A DNA stretch of 64,000 nt from NCBI GenBank assembly GCA_051453625.1, contig JBOZIK010000001.1:265975826-266039825 (forward strand), given 5' to 3'. Positions 12,601 to 25,860 of the stretch are shown here, piece after piece; positions within the stretch are counted from its first letter, which is position 1, and each line of letters starts with the position of its first letter. Both the position numbers and the translations under genes were made by a program. This DNA is from Welwitschia mirabilis (lineage: Eukaryota > Gnetophyta > Gnetopsida > Welwitschiales). Under the pieces are notes generated by a model. That model made no database searches, was not told the DNA's origin, and saw nothing but the letters and a program-made list of their open reading frames with translations.

Positions 12601-15074
12601 ATATTATATTCGCTCACTATTTATAATATATTATAAAATTATATCCCTCTCATTGGCTCTTACCAAGATGTAGGGAGATATGAGGGGTCTCTTATGCTTA
12701 GTAATAGAGGTTATACTAAGGGATGATTATGGCTAAGTAACCACTTTGAGGATTCACCATATACTTAGCTACCTATGTTTATTTTGTGTTAGTATACATA
12801 AAAATATACTTTTATTCATTATGCATTACATCTATCTTATTACGAATAAAGTTCAATTTTCAAAAAAATCTATTTTAATCTAGTACTCCTTCATGGTAAT
12901 CCCAAGGATCATTGTAAATACGTTTATAAATTAATTTGATTTTCCTTTCTAAATTGATTTAAATTAGTAGTATTTAGTGAAGTTATACTATAAATAATGA
13001 GTTTGTTTATTGTGTTTATTATTTTACTTATTCAAATTATTGTATAATTAGTTGTTAAACCTCTACTATATTTTCTTTAGTAAAAATTAAATTATTAGAA
13101 TAGATGCATAGAATAAAAGCATCATTGATTATCAATTAATATTTATAAATTAGTAAAAAATTTTCTATAAGTATAAGATTGTGTTATGAATGTGAAAATG
13201 TAAAAACAATAATTTTTTGTATGTGTAATTATTTTTAAGAAATTTATTTGTTAAAATAAATTAGGAAATAAAAGCAAAAAAAAGAAATTAATTTATATTT
13301 CTGTAACTACCAGTTAAGATATATACAACTTGAACATCGTAAGTTGTAGAAAATAAAATAAAATTTCCAAAACATCTTAAATCATTTAAAAACTCAAAGT
13401 AGTCTGAAAGTTATAATCACTTTAATGTAGTGTGGTAGGATTGTAATTTTAGAAAATTTGATAGTTTTTAACCTTATAAATAATATCTTTAGAATACCAA
13501 AATAACTTAAGTTAATTTATAAGGACCATATTATGAATTTAATTTATGAAAAAGTACTCTAATTTATTTTTTGATTTATAATTAATTAATTATTAAAGTT
13601 TTTATCTTGATATCTCCTTAGAGTCCAAAACATTTGTAATTAATGTTGTAAATTATAGAGAAATTCTTACATAAACTTTGATAGAAAATTTAAGTATATA
13701 AGATAATTTTCTATTAGTAGCCTTAAGTTACATTACCTAAAAATAATATTTTGTTAATAGAAATACCTGTTTAACCTTTTCCTTTATCTTACTTTGAATG
13801 TGCATGCTTCTAAGAGTTTGAACCTTAGTAATTTAAGTAACATAAACACTCTTTATCTTATCACTTATATTTTTGACTTATAATATAGTTATATAAATCT
13901 TAGATAAAGAGTTATATCTTAATAACCATGATTGAGCTATACCTTTTTTTATCTTCATTACACTAATCCATGAAGATTATCATATGAGCATGAAAGAATA
14001 CTTCTAAGATTGGCATAGTTTCATGCATGGATTAGTTTCTTTAAGTATATTATTTCAATGTGGTCTAAAAAATTTGAAATAATTTTTATTATTATATAAA
14101 GCAATAAGATAAAATAATATTTTCTTCATTTACATTTTTATTATTGTAATCTTGAATATACATATGTTCTAGTATGTTTTTTTTCTCTTTCATGAGTATT
14201 TATATGAAATGAACATAATGATGATTATAATTATTACAACTAGGTGAATAATACATTAAATACCCACATTAGTTAAAATTATATGCATGTATTTATGTTA
14301 TGTATTCATAAAATAGAACTAAACTAAGATAATCTTAATAATATTCATCCCCATACTTGGATTTCATCACCAAGGTAGGTTGCATTTCATTTTTTTATAA
14401 TACCCTCTTAGAAGTAAATTTAATCATTACTCTTCTATCCTACCGATGTATGAATGTACTCTGATTTAATATCTTGATTCCTTGGCATGGATGAATTATG
14501 TTATACCATCTGATGTTCTAAGGAAGCAGGGGTTATTTGTAAGCATGCATCCACCTCATAAATGGCCTACCACCTATATTGGAGGTACATCTAGGTGAAG
14601 TGTAAGCATATAAAGTTCAGCATAGTTATGTTTATATTATTTAGAACCTAAGGCAGAACCAAATCACATCTGAAGGATGGTCGAGTTGGAATGCCATTAA
14701 TGGGAGTTTCAACCTTTGATTATATTGATTAAGTATTAATGTTAAACTTATCCATGAATGTTTATAATAAGTTTACATCTCCTCAACTATTCACCAGATA
14801 TTTTCCATGTGATGAAAAACTAAGAAAAAATAGAGGATTCAAACTTATAACATTGCTATTGATTTTAAACCAAAATAACCTAAGAATTAATTTTAAATAA
14901 ATATATAATAATAATATGATTTGTTTTTCTTAAAATATAAAAATACTAATAAATTAATAAGTAATATTTAATCCTAAGTTTTGATGTATCTATTAGGTAA
15001 TAACATTAACAAATAAAGGAATATAAAATAAAAAAATAGTGCTTAATTAGGATAAGAAAAGATAGGATGTGACA

Positions 15075-15079
15075 TAAGG
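15075..15079. other. Target-site duplication TAAGG, right
   Basis: It is an exact copy of 2649-2653, directly after the LTR end GTGACA. Confidence 0.85.
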
Positions 15080-16335
15080 GCATGCTCATGGTGGAAGCAC
15101 TCACTATCCTATTGAATAATTAAACTCTTTAACTATTCTAGTTAATTAATTTAGGTAATAAAAATTAAATTCTTAGAACTAAGTGAATAACCATAGCATG
15201 AATATTCCTATCTACATTTGATGGAAATGAAGAACAGGCACTTTAGGTACAAAAGAAGGTTGAATACTGGTGAGAAGCACTAAAGGTTATATTCTAATAG
15301 AATGTAAAAATTCTTTGGATCTAAAGAAGATGTAAAAAAACATTAGTGACTAAAATAAATGAATCAAAATCAATTACTCCATCAAAATAATCCTCTCTGA
15401 GCTTAGATAAAGCAAGAATTGATAATCTAGATCAAGAATTTAAGCAATAAAGCTACTTATTTCTTTTCTAGAATGAATACTTTTGTATTTGTCCATATTA
15501 ATTTTCCTTTCTCTTAATAAGAACTAGGAGAAGGAATCATTGAGTTCTCTTATAAAAAAAAAATTAATTTTTAATATCACTTGCTCACTTAAAGGTAGCA
15601 TTAACTAAAAAAAGCAAATTTTGCGAAAAGATATTTACCTTAACTCGATGTTTAAATCTTCATGGAATAATTAAAGGAAAACATTCCTCTTCTTCTTCTT
15701 CATCATGAAAGGTGATGACAAGGTTAGTAGTTCTTAAAGGAATAACTTTACCATTCCCTTTTAAATACAAATTTTTTAAATAAGAGTCTTCATATGCTTC
15801 CATCTATAATCAAACAGAAAAATAAAAAAATAAAACATGGTAAACAAGTAATGTTAAATATATTACAGAGGCTAAGAGAACTAGTTACTTTATTAGAATA
15901 TATCACACTTACCAAAGAATAAGTACAAACACTTTTATCATCAGAAAAAATATAAAATCTATAAGGATCAATCCTAGGTGAAATTCTGGAGGCATGAAGA
16001 TATGAGGAGAAAGATTAATTTGTTTAATATTCATAAGATAATCACCATCAGAAAAAGAAAAATACAAAGATAGAATAATACTCCTATATATTAAACATAT
16101 AGAATCAAGGTTCTACTTTGTCTTAGGTAGCTAGGATACTACTTCAAAATAGATGTTATAACTAATTAGAGACCTATCGATCATGGGACATTTACAAAGG
16201 GTAAATAGAATATTCAAGAAGTTGTAAAGAATGGAAATGAAAAAATCTCCTATCCATAATAAGAAGCCCTAAGAAATCATAATAGGGAATATAAATATCC
16301 TTTATAGGAATGCCATGATAACCCTTATAATGAAG
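15080..16335. other. Unassigned spacer
   Basis: This DNA lies between the chromovirus and the gypsy array. I see no conserved frame and no similarity to the other elements here. The bases just left of 16336 (ATGCCATGATAACCC) faintly recall the tRNA-Asp primer site found beside LTRs 2-4, which would mean that the array once went on leftward, but the match is weak. Confidence 0.4.
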
Positions 16336-17063
16336 TAATCAGTTTAGTAGATTAACTAGATTTAAAACTAGATAAGAATCTAGTATCATTCTTCCAGATA
16401 ATAACTGAGGTTGGCAAAATAGAAATTATACAATCTTGCTTATCTTAAAAGTCATAAAAGAAAGGAAAAAGGAAGAGGGGTTAAAAAATTATTGTTAAAA
16501 CTTCATCCAAAAAAGTGAGAAGTAAGAAACCTTTAAGTATTTTCCTGATTTATCTTTTTATAATTCCTCACTCGACCATATGTTGCACTATCTTGAAGCA
16601 AACTTTAGATCATCAAGTATGATGTTTTAAGTCATGGTGACATAAAATCATTCATCATTTGAGTGTTGATGAATTTAAAAATCATTGATCCTTTACAAGA
16701 TTATAATAAAAATGAAAAGTAAGAACCCTAGGTACTCAAGACTTATGAAACTACTAAGACTTAGACAAATTAACTTACTAAATATACTAGGTTAATCAAG
16801 CAATTTTGATAGTTATGTTATTACTTAAGTAGTTCTAATACAAAATAAATTATAAATAATAATTAAAAGAAAACAACTCTTAAGTGTTAAATAAAATAAA
16901 GTATGTTACATCAGAGATAGAAGGAAGTTGAAAGTTCTTCTTGAACTATCCTTAAAAGAAAGCTTTCTCCCCAAAGAAGTACTTAAAAAGACATTGCAAC
17001 TTATTGCTTTAAGGTTCTATCTTTATTAAAACAAGAGATATTATAATGAAAGGATTAGGACCC

Positions 17064-17070
17064 TTTTATA
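17064..17070 (-). promoter_or_regulatory. TATA box of array LTR 1
   Basis: On the minus strand this reads TATAAAAGGG. LTR 3 has the same motif at 29372-29378. LTR 2 has TATGAAAG at the matching place, and in LTR 4 the region is missing. Conservation of place between copies supports a promoter. Confidence 0.65.
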
Positions 17071-17327
17071 ATGATGACAATGAGAGATGATTATAAGCCT
17101 TTGGCTTATAGCATTAGGTGAATGATTATAAAATGATGGCATTAGGTAGGGCATTTATCATCTTTTATTAGGTAGAGATCATTGTAACAAGGTTAACACT
17201 TGACTCTTAGATGCTACCACTTTTGTTAAGCTTTGTTGTTATCATGTTTCTTTACTATCATCCTATTTAGCAATATCACATGTCTTTACTACATGTCATA
17301 ATCATCACTGCTATGTGTTGTCAAAAG

Positions 17328-17401
17328 CATAAGTTATTTTCAAGGTGATTTCAAGATCATAACTCATAAGTTATTTTCAAGGTGATTTCAAGATCATAAC
17401 T
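17328..17401. repeat. 37-bp perfect tandem duplication
   Basis: A unit starting CATAAGTTATTTTCAAGG fills 17328-17364 and is repeated exactly at 17365-17401. The other array LTRs have a single version, so it is recent relative to the divergence of the copies. Confidence 0.88.
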
Positions 17402-19157
17402 AAATTTAACTATATTTTGTATAACAACTTATAAATATCAGAATTAAAGTGCTCTACTTTTAAAAACCAGTAGTGTCAAGTGACCTGGATAATGGCATTA
17501 CTATTTTAGTCCAGATAATCTTCAATTGTAAGAACCTCCTTAAAAATATAGTAAAGATCCTAAAAATGTCATGGATAAATAATAAGTTCATATTGTTATA
17601 GAAAATAAATATAGTACATGTTTTTATGATAAAATTAATTTATTTATATCTTCCATTAAGATAAATTGATCAATTAACTTAATTAGAATGTCAATTTTTA
17701 CTTGTTAACAGATCTCATAATTAGACTTTTGCTAAACCTTTAGTAGAAAGTTGATAATGAAATATTTAAACATGGAAAATTATCTTAGTTAAAATGCTCA
17801 AGTGTGAACATGATATAACTTTGAAAAGTTTATGATCAATTTTGTATAATTAAGAAATCAAAATGCAAAATTTGGTATAAAATGATGTGAAAACCAAATG
17901 ACATACCCTCAACAAAAATTGAATTTTATCCTTAAAGTTTTATAATAAAAAGTATATAAAGAATTTTGAAAATATAGCCTTAGAAGAATCTCATTGAGTT
18001 CTTTTATTAAAAACTATGCAAAATGATGTAAATAAGCTATAAAATGAAAAATTAATTAATGTAAACAATTATTTTATTAATTGTTCAGTGGAAATTCAAT
18101 TCATAAAAATGATTTATGCCTTATGAAATTATTCTCATGAAATAAAAGATTAAAATGGGTAATGGAGATGGAAAATAAAAATATGTCAAAGGACTTGGCC
18201 ATAAAATTAATGAATAAATGAGCAAACCTATCTAGGTTAATGACCTTTATTATTTTTTTGTATTTTTAATGGATCTTGATATCAACTAAGCATAGTCTCG
18301 ACCAAGTGACTTATACAAATTCTAGAAATCACTATAAATCCTAAGTATGAAAGTTAAAAAACAACAAAACACCATGATCCTCTAATTTACACCTTTTTCC
18401 TTTTGTTGTTTTCTATTTCTACCAGCATATATGTCCTTAGTTTAAGACTTTGATTACATTAAGCATCCAATGTTACAGAATCTTCTTGTAACATATTTAA
18501 GTATGTTGTCTTATGAATAAATCAATGTTGCATTGCCAATGAACATTTATATCCCAAATGTAGTTAATTATGTTATAATTAGATCATTAGAGCCATATTA
18601 ATAATGAGCGCCCATAGCCTGATACACTTAAGTAAACTCAATTAAGTGACTAATGGTATGTGTGTTTGAAGAAGAAATATTCTTTTATTCTTCTTCTCAT
18701 ATTCATTTCTCTATGCACATTTAGAAGGGTCATTAGTTCATTATCATAATCAAGACAAATCTTATTCCCATCAAAATATTTAAAGATAAGGAACATACTA
18801 TGAAGGTAGATTCCACCTTTTTAACCATGTTTTTATCAAAATTAGAAACCTAAGTGAATGATCTTTTAACACTCAAATTAGAAAGAATAATAACTCCTCC
18901 TTAAAAAATCATAAGTACACTTAAAAATAACCATTACTTAAGTGATAACTAGATTATCATTATTGATTTCTAGTTAAAGGCCATTATTTTAGATCTATAA
19001 GTTTTAAAAAATCCTAAGTAAATGGCTAGAATTGATGTTTTATAGGCTTAATGAAATGGTTTGAAAATGTACATAGAGTATGAAAAGGTTTAAAAGAATG
19101 ACAAAATGAGGAAGAATTCTATGAGGTACTCATGAGAAAATCATCCTTAGGTAAAAC

Positions 19158-19924
19158 TTAGTCTTTTGTAGGATGACTTATTGTAGAACACTTAAAAGAA
19201 TTGTAGCTATTAATTTCTAAGTTAAAAAAATGACATTCAAGTAATGACATAGAATGGAAAATATTTGGCTCATAAGGAGAACATTTAAATTCATAAATTT
19301 TGTTAAAATAATTAACCTCTTTAGGATTAATATGATCATGCAAAAAATATTTAAGTTAAAATTCATGTTATTAAATGATATTTTCATTTGGTCATTCCTC
19401 TAATTAATGAGGTCATTAGATGTCACAAGGAAACATCTTCTTAGAATAATTGGAATTGAATTATATTTTATTGTGTCTATTTCGAAAACAAAGAATTCCA
19501 CTAGAAATAGCAATTTTCTACTTAAAAAATCACATCCTTAACTATTTCTAATGGTAACTTCACTTAGTTATTTACTAATTATAAGTGGATTTTAGTATAA
19601 TTAATATCATTTAGGCTAATTATCTTAGACACATATTGAAATAGAATGTTCACACTTACCTTAATATTCAATAACGCTCGCTTAATATTCTTATCTCCAA
19701 TCATAATGGCTATCATTGGTTAACTAGGATCTTTTAAACTTAGTAAGAAACTTATTTTGAATGATTGCATTAGTTTTTTGGGCTAACAAGGCTTTATTCT
19801 TTATATTTATGCATCTCTTTTTTATGCACATATCCTTAAATAACTTTGCATATGAAGGCATCTTTTTAATTGCTTCTAAAAAATGCATAATGATCTTAAT
19901 TCGTTGAAAATTTCTAAGGCCCAT
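19158..19924 (-). pseudogene. Protease region of internal unit 1
   Basis: The upstream frame (19924-19724) has the segment before the protease that is known from Athila/Tat pol: FLEAIKKMPSYAKLFKDM and, after it, a Gln-Asn-Lys stretch. The protease core follows in broken frames. GDKNIKRALLNIKVSVN near 19720-19640 stands where relatives have a DLGASVN site, so the catalytic Asp is gone. Then come SIPIILRRCFLVTSN and QMKISFNNMNFNLNIF near 19.45-19.34 kb. The protease would cut the gag polyprotein. After its end a linker frame (19343-19158) resembles the stretch before RT in complete elements, but no RT follows. Confidence 0.8.
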
Positions 19925-20447
19925 ACTTGTTATTTTCCAATGTTCTTCTTTCTAAGATATTAGGAAAAAGGTAAAGGATTTTTATAGGTGGACAAGAATT
20001 TTTCAAAATCTTTAACCTTTTTTATTCAAAGCTTAGAGGAATTATAAATGCCCTTTGTAAAATACTGTATCCTTTACTTTTTCCTTTCCATCATATTTAG
20101 ATTAACTTTTATTTATGTGTTGGTTAATCTTTGTACCACTTCGAACATAAATATCCTTGGTTTACTATAATTAACTTAATCCTTCTTATATGAATTGAGC
20201 TCCCTTTGGATTTATTTGTAAGTTCATGGAAAGTTTTGTTAGATCTCTATGATTTAAGATAAGAGAATCTAGGTTTGGATTTATTGGACATATTAAAGAA
20301 CTTGTGAGATGGTTTGAGTGGTTTGTTCAAGGTTTTTCAATAATAATAAATGTTTCTTAAGGATTATTTCATGGGCACGATTTATTTAATTTGAGTTTCC
20401 ATGAATTTACTTGCTTATTCCTCAAAGGGGATGAACAAAGATAGTTT

Positions 20448-21060
20448 TTAATAATTGGATGGAAAGGAGTGAGAGGACAATAAATGAAATGGGTTTCTTA
20501 GTTGATTAATTGAATTATCTTCCTTCTTATGAAAGTAGAGGTAATTCCTCCACCTAGGATTATAGGCTTTAGAATAGGAGTCATTTATTTGGTTTTGCCA
20601 CCAGTGTCCTACTCCACTAACTTGTTTATTTACTATATTTTCAAAAAAAGGAATGGATGGACACTCAACTATTCTATGGGTATTCATGTAGCAAACTAAG
20701 CATTTAGGTTATATAACCAAGGATGAGGGTGAGGTAATTAGATATTTTATTTTCTATGCTAATTTATTTATCCTATTATNNNNNNNNNNGACCTTAACAG
20801 GAGGATGATATTTGGATGGTTTACTAGGCTTCTCTCAATTTTTAGAACTCTTAGCCACTATTTCAAGATAATCCCAAACTTCATCTAATGGCATGCAAAA
20901 TACATTTCTCTTACTTATCATTTCCACTAATTACCTATTATTTGTAGTTAACCCACTATAAAAGAAATTGATTTTTCTTCCTAGCTTAAAACCATGTTAT
21001 GGGATTTTTTATAACAAGCATTTGAGTCTTTCCAAGGCTTGTAAAAAGGTTCCATTAACT
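20448..21060 (-). pseudogene. gag: gag of internal unit 1
   Basis: A zinc knuckle of the form C-x2-C-x4-H-x4-C (CLVCYMNTHRIVEC, 20702-20661) begins an open frame that goes on with YSKAYNPRWRNYL, the Tyr-Asn-Pro-Gly-Trp-Arg-Asn signature of Athila/Tat gag (Gly here Arg). Upstream, near 20996-20946, HGFKLGRKINFFYSGL matches the PHHGxxxWxxxxxFYNGL segment of the same gag, and the following frame ends in an Asp-Glu-Val-Trp-Asp-Tyr-Leu stretch. The N-terminal part toward 22.4 kb is too eroded to follow. A 10-N gap interrupts it at 20780. Confidence 0.82.
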
Positions 21061-22472
21061 TTTTGCTAATAGTTCATTATTTTGTTTCTCAATACATTTT
21101 TTTAATGATTCGGTAAATATTTTGATATGAAGGCATTATTTAGGTTAGATCAAGTTCTAATGGATAAGGCCTTGAAAGTGTAAACCCATGATCAAGTTTT
21201 CCTTTACCTTTAAGCAAAATGACAATAAGATAAGTCTAAGTATGTTAAGTATATTTAGATATTATGGGATAGTTGATAAAATACACTCAAATTCTTTAAG
21301 GTTTAGTTATGGATTCTCAAATTCTAAACCATAAAATAAAGTAAAAGTTAGATGGTAAAAGGCTTAAACTCTAACCTTTTGTATGCATTATATTTTGAAT
21401 GTGCTCCTTAGCATTGTAGTTAAAGGTAATCATGAAGAGTTTACTTAGGTTGGTTATTGGTTGAATTATCTTAGGTTTTGGCTACTTTTGAGGAAGGTAG
21501 TAGGTGGTTAATTAGTTGATTAGTTTTTGATTTGATAATGATCCATTAAAGGGAAATCAAAAATTTTAGATTTTTTCTTTTTAGTTATTGTTAGAATGAG
21601 AAGCATAATTATTTTTTATTAGTATTTGAATTTTATTGAGAAGAAGAGGCTTATTCTCTTTGGATATCATCATGGGGTTGGTTGTGTTGTAGGTTTTATT
21701 GTTCATTAAAGGGGTCCATTTTGTTAAAAGAATTTATGATTAATCTTTCTGACTCATCATGAATCCAAGGTGTGCAAGGTTAAAATCAGATTTCACATAG
21801 AATTAGATAAGGTTTTTGATAGAGCCTAAACAATAAAAACATCTCTTGGTTTTCACAGAGTGTTTAGATAAATTTTTGATTTTTTTTACATAGTAATACT
21901 AGTGGCATAGGTCAGGTAGCAGTGTCAATTAAAATGTGAGTTCTATTCACAAAAAATTTATAGAGGCTTATATATGCCTTAAGCAGTGTTTAATGTATTA
22001 GGATTATTAGGAAACTAAAATAGGAATGTAAAATATGAGCACACACAAAATCAAACCTAATGAAATCATAAAATTTTTTATATTTTTAACATTTATGAAA
22101 ATAAGCTCATAAAATAAAAACTAAAATTATGAATTACACAGCAAATAAAATGAAAGCACACAAGGTATGTTAAATTTTTGTTTTTCACCTTAAGTTATAA
22201 CCTATAAAAATACTATTATATCTACATATAAAACAAGTTAGAGAAAATAAAACCAAAGAAAACTATTAAAAAAAGATTAGTTTAGGTATTACTTAAATGA
22301 CTAGTACCAACCCCTAGAAGAAAAAAATCAACAAACATATAAAACAAATAAAATAGAACTAGTTTGGATATCATTAGAATGAACTAGTATTCATAACTAG
22401 GAAAATAAAACTAACTAAAAATATTACAAAAAAGAAAGTATGTGCTTTTTCTAAGTAACTACCATGCCATTA

Positions 22473-22490
22473 TCCCTAGTAATGGTGTCA
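22473..22490 (-). promoter_or_regulatory. Primer site of unit 1, tRNA-Asp type
   Basis: On the minus strand this reads TGACACCATTACTAGGGA. The plant tRNA-Asp(GTC) 3' end would give TGGCGCCGTTGCCGGGGA, and most of the differences are CpG or C-to-T type changes. It lies 6 bases from the LTR edge at 22497. Confidence 0.82.
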
Positions 22491-22496
22491 AAATCT

Positions 22497-23870
22497 TGAT
22501 CATTTTAGTACATAAATTAAACTTAAAACTAGATACAAATATAGTATCATTTTTCCACAAGGATAATTTGGGTTATCGAAATATAAATTACATCATGTTA
22601 CTTATCTTTTCAGTTATAAAATAAAAGGAAAAGAAAGAGGAATTGAGAAATTGATGTTGATACTTTGTCTAGAAAAGAGGGAAGCAAGCAAGCTCCAAGT
22701 GTTTACCTAATTAATTGTTCTACATTTTCTTATTCAACCATATGTTGAAATATTCTAAAATAAAGTTTAGATCATTAAGTATAATGGATTGAGTAATGGT
22801 AACATAATCTCATTTACCATATGAGTGTTGATGAATTCAGAAATTACTAATCCTTCATAGCCTTGTAATCAAAATAAAAAGTAAGGACTCCAGGTACTCA
22901 AGATCCATGAAACTAATTAACTTAATGCAATTACTTGGTTGATCAAATAACCTTGATATTTATTTTGTTTCTTAATCATTCCTAGTATAAAATAAATTTT
23001 AACTAAGAAATAATAAAACAAATTTTAAGTATTGAATCAAGGAAATGCACATTACATCAGAGTTAGAAGGAAGTTGAAAAAACTCCTTGAGATCACTCCC
23101 TAAAGAAGTTCTTATAAGGCCACTATGACTTAATACTTTAAGGCTTAATCCGTAATAAAACAAAGAATATTATAATGAAAGACTTAAAGCTCTTTCATAG
23201 GTAAGCATAGAAATAGTGAACATTTACAAGATTTGTCTTGTGGCATTTGGCAAGTAATTATAAAATGATGGCATTAGGTAGGTTATTTGTTATTTTTTAT
23301 TAGGTAGAGATCATTATGAGGAGGCTAAAACTTGGCTCCTAGATGCTGCTACTTCTGCCAACCACTATTGTCATCATGTGTCTCCACCATTATCCTACTT
23401 AGCAATTCCACATTTTTGTACTGCATATTGGTGTCATCATTGCCATGTATTATTAAAGGTGTAAGTCATTTCTAAGGTGCTATTTAATCAATCCCATAAA
23501 TACATTTAACTAGGTTTTATATGATAATTTAAGAATGTAAGAATTGAATTACTCTACCTTTAAAAACTAGGTCTTTCATGATAAGTTAGAAATGTAAGAA
23601 TTGAAGTACTCTACCTTCAAGGACTGGTAGCATCAGATGATATGGAAGGTGGCAACAACATTTTAGAATGGATTAATTTTAATTTTAAGCATGTCCTTCA
23701 ACTATAATAAATATCCTAAAAATGTCATAAGCAAATGATAAATTCATAATTATTTTAGAAAATCAATAGAAGACATTTTTACATGATAAAATTGGTTATA
23801 TCAATGTCTTTCATTAAGATAAATTGGGTAATTAACTTAATTAAAATGTTAATTTTTACATGTTAACATA
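22497..23870 (-). repeat. Array LTR 2
   Basis: It is 1374 bp long. The left edge TTGATCATTTTAG touches the primer site of unit 1, and the right edge TGTTAACATA touches the 3' end of internal unit 2. It is thus the 5' LTR of one unit and the 3' LTR of the next. Near 23521-23630 it has a private tandem duplication of about 57 bp around GTAAGAATTGAA. Confidence 0.85.
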
Positions 23871-25439
23871 CCTTATAACTAGAATTTTACTATACCCTTA
23901 GGAAAACATTAATGACAAAATGTTTAAACACGAACAAATTATCTTATTGAAAGCACTTAAGTGTGAAAATGATATAACTTTAAAAAATCTATAACCAATT
24001 TTCTACAGTTAAGGCATTAAAATGAAAAATTTGATGAAAAATGGTATAAAAACTAAATGACATACCTCCTAATTAAAAATGAACTTTATTCCTACATTTT
24101 TATAATAGAAATTACTTAAATAATTTTGAAAACATATCCTTAGAAGAATGTTGACAAGTCATTTTATTGAAAACCATATAAACCATGCAATTAAGCTATG
24201 AAAGGTAAAAACTAACTAATACCAAATAACCATTTCATTAACTACTAAGTGGAAAAATCAATCCATAAAAATGGTTTATTCCTTATAAAGTTATTTCTCA
24301 TGAAAAGGAATTCATGAAAAGGAAGTGAAGTGAAATGAGTGATGAAGATGGAAAATGAAAAATGTATTAAAGGACTTAACCATAAAACCAATGAATAAAA
24401 GAGTAAGTCTAGTTAGGTTAATGGACCTTATTATGTTTTTATATTTTTAGTAGATTTNNNNNNNNNNAGTAACTTATACAAATTTAAAAAATTACTGCAA
24501 ATCCTAAGTATGAAAGCTAAAAGACAATAGAACATTGAAGACCTCTAATTGCCACCTTTTTCCTTCCTTTGTTTTCCATTTCTGCTACCATATATATCCT
24601 TAATTTAATCCTTTGAATCACATTAAGCATCTAATATTATAACATTTTATTCTAACATAGTTAAGCATGTTATCATATGAAGAAATCAGTATTGCATTGT
24701 TGGTGAGCATATATAACCATTATTTAGTTAATCATGTAATAACTAAATCATTAGATATGCATTATCAGAGAGTGTCTATATCCCTGATGTAGTTAACTAA
24801 ACCCAATTAAGTGATTAATGGGATGTTTATTTACAAAAGAGATATTATTTTTATTTTTTTTATCTTCTCATATTCATTTTTTATGCATATTTAGAAGATT
24901 CATTAGTTCATTAGACTAATTAAGACCAATCTTATCCCCATCAAAAGCTTCAGACATAAGAAACATACTATAAGGTGGATTCCACCTTCTTAGGCATATT
25001 TATATTAAAATCATAGATCCTAAGTAAATGATATTTAACACTCAAAATAAGTATAATTCTTTCTTAAAAAACCATATGTATACTTAATCGCAACCATTAC
25101 GTTAAGGATAACAAGATCACTTATTATTGATTTTTGGTTAAGATCATTAACATAGATTTGTAAGTCTCAAAAGTTAATAAGTAAATGGCTAAGGTGAATG
25201 ATCTGTAAGTGTGATGAGATGGTTTAAAAATGGATTTGGCATATGGAAAGGTTTAAAAGAATGATGTAATAAGTGATAATGCATGAGGTATTCATTAGAA
25301 AATAATTCTTAGGTAAAACTTGATATTTTATAGGATCACTTATTAGAAAAGACTTAAAAGGATTATAACTATTAATTTTAGAGTAATAGGAGTGATATTT
25401 AAGTGATGGCATATAAAGAAAAATATTTAGCCCATGAGT

Positions 25440-25860
25440 AGAACATTTAGAGTCACCAATTTCATTAATTTAATTAACTGCTTTAGGATTCCCTAGTATT
25501 TTCATCATGTTAAAAATGTTTAATTTTAAATACATGTCATCAAATGATATTTTCATTTGATTATTTATACAATTAATTATTGCATTGGATGTCACAAGGA
25601 AAGGTTTTTCCAAAATAATTGGGACTAAATTGTATTTTATCATGTCCATTTGTAAAATAATAAAGTCCACTGATAAACAGTAATTTTCTACTTGAACTAT
25701 CACATCTTTAACTATTTCTAATGGTGACTTTGCTGGGTTATTGGCTAATTGCAATTATACTTTAGTATGTTTAATATCATTTAAACCAAGTTCCTTGTAT
25801 ACATAATAGGGTAGAATATTAGCACTTGCCTTAAGATCTAATAATGCTTGCTTAATGTTC
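25440..25860 (-). pseudogene. Protease of internal unit 2
   Basis: The open frame 25754-25470 (94 codons) is the C-terminal half of the protease: QLANNPAKSPLEIVKDVIV, then VDFIIL, NLVPIILEKPFLVTSNA and KISFDDMYLKLNIFNM. This matches the second half of Athila/Tat-type proteases almost position by position. The N-terminal half with the catalytic site lies in broken frame to the right (25.86-25.76 kb). Like the other units, it runs on into a linker but not into RT. Confidence 0.85.

Larger units (their letters stand above)
2654..15074 (+). mobile_element. Ty3/gypsy chromovirus, complete but decayed
   Basis: The order is LTR (2654-5118), tRNA-iMet-type primer site (5122-5133), gag (from 6098), protease (about 7496), RT (about 8043-8700), RNase H (about 8930-9140), integrase (about 9480-9890), chromodomain (to 10721), polypurine tract (10776-10787) and LTR (10788-15074). 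A chromodomain after the integrase defines chromoviruses. The gag, the LTR start TGTCATATCCC and the iMet primer site fit the Tekay/Del group. A perfect TAAGG duplication flanks it. Stops and lost catalytic residues in every domain show that it is dead. The two LTRs are visibly diverged, so the insertion is old. Confidence 0.92.
10788..15074 (+). repeat. 3' LTR of the chromovirus, enlarged
   Basis: It starts TGTCATATCCC and ends GGATGTGACA before the TAAGG duplication. From 12600 to the end it matches the 5' LTR from about 2740. Only about the first 80 bases of the remainder (10788 to about 10870) have a counterpart in the 5' LTR. The sequence between, with a 715-N gap, is extra. Confidence 0.83.
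16336..17712 (-). repeat. Array LTR 1
   Basis: It is 1377 bp long and aligns with LTRs 2-4 along its length. The right end TTGTTAACAGA is followed by an internal 3' region. The left end TAATCAGTTTAG corresponds to TGATCATTTTAG of LTR 2. It carries its own tandem duplication at 17328-17401. Confidence 0.82.
17713..22496 (-). mobile_element. Array internal region 1
   Basis: About 4.78 kb, read right to left: primer site (22473-22490), leader and gag (to about 20.4 kb), protease region (about 19.92-19.33 kb), a short linker, then about 1.4 kb with no recognisable coding that ends next to LTR 1. The usual 3 kb of RT-RNase H-integrase is absent. A 10-N gap lies at 20780-20789. Confidence 0.8.

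Noticed and set aside
11853-12626. Long open frames of about 250 codons on both strands
   Set aside because: They consist almost wholly of N from the 715-base gap.
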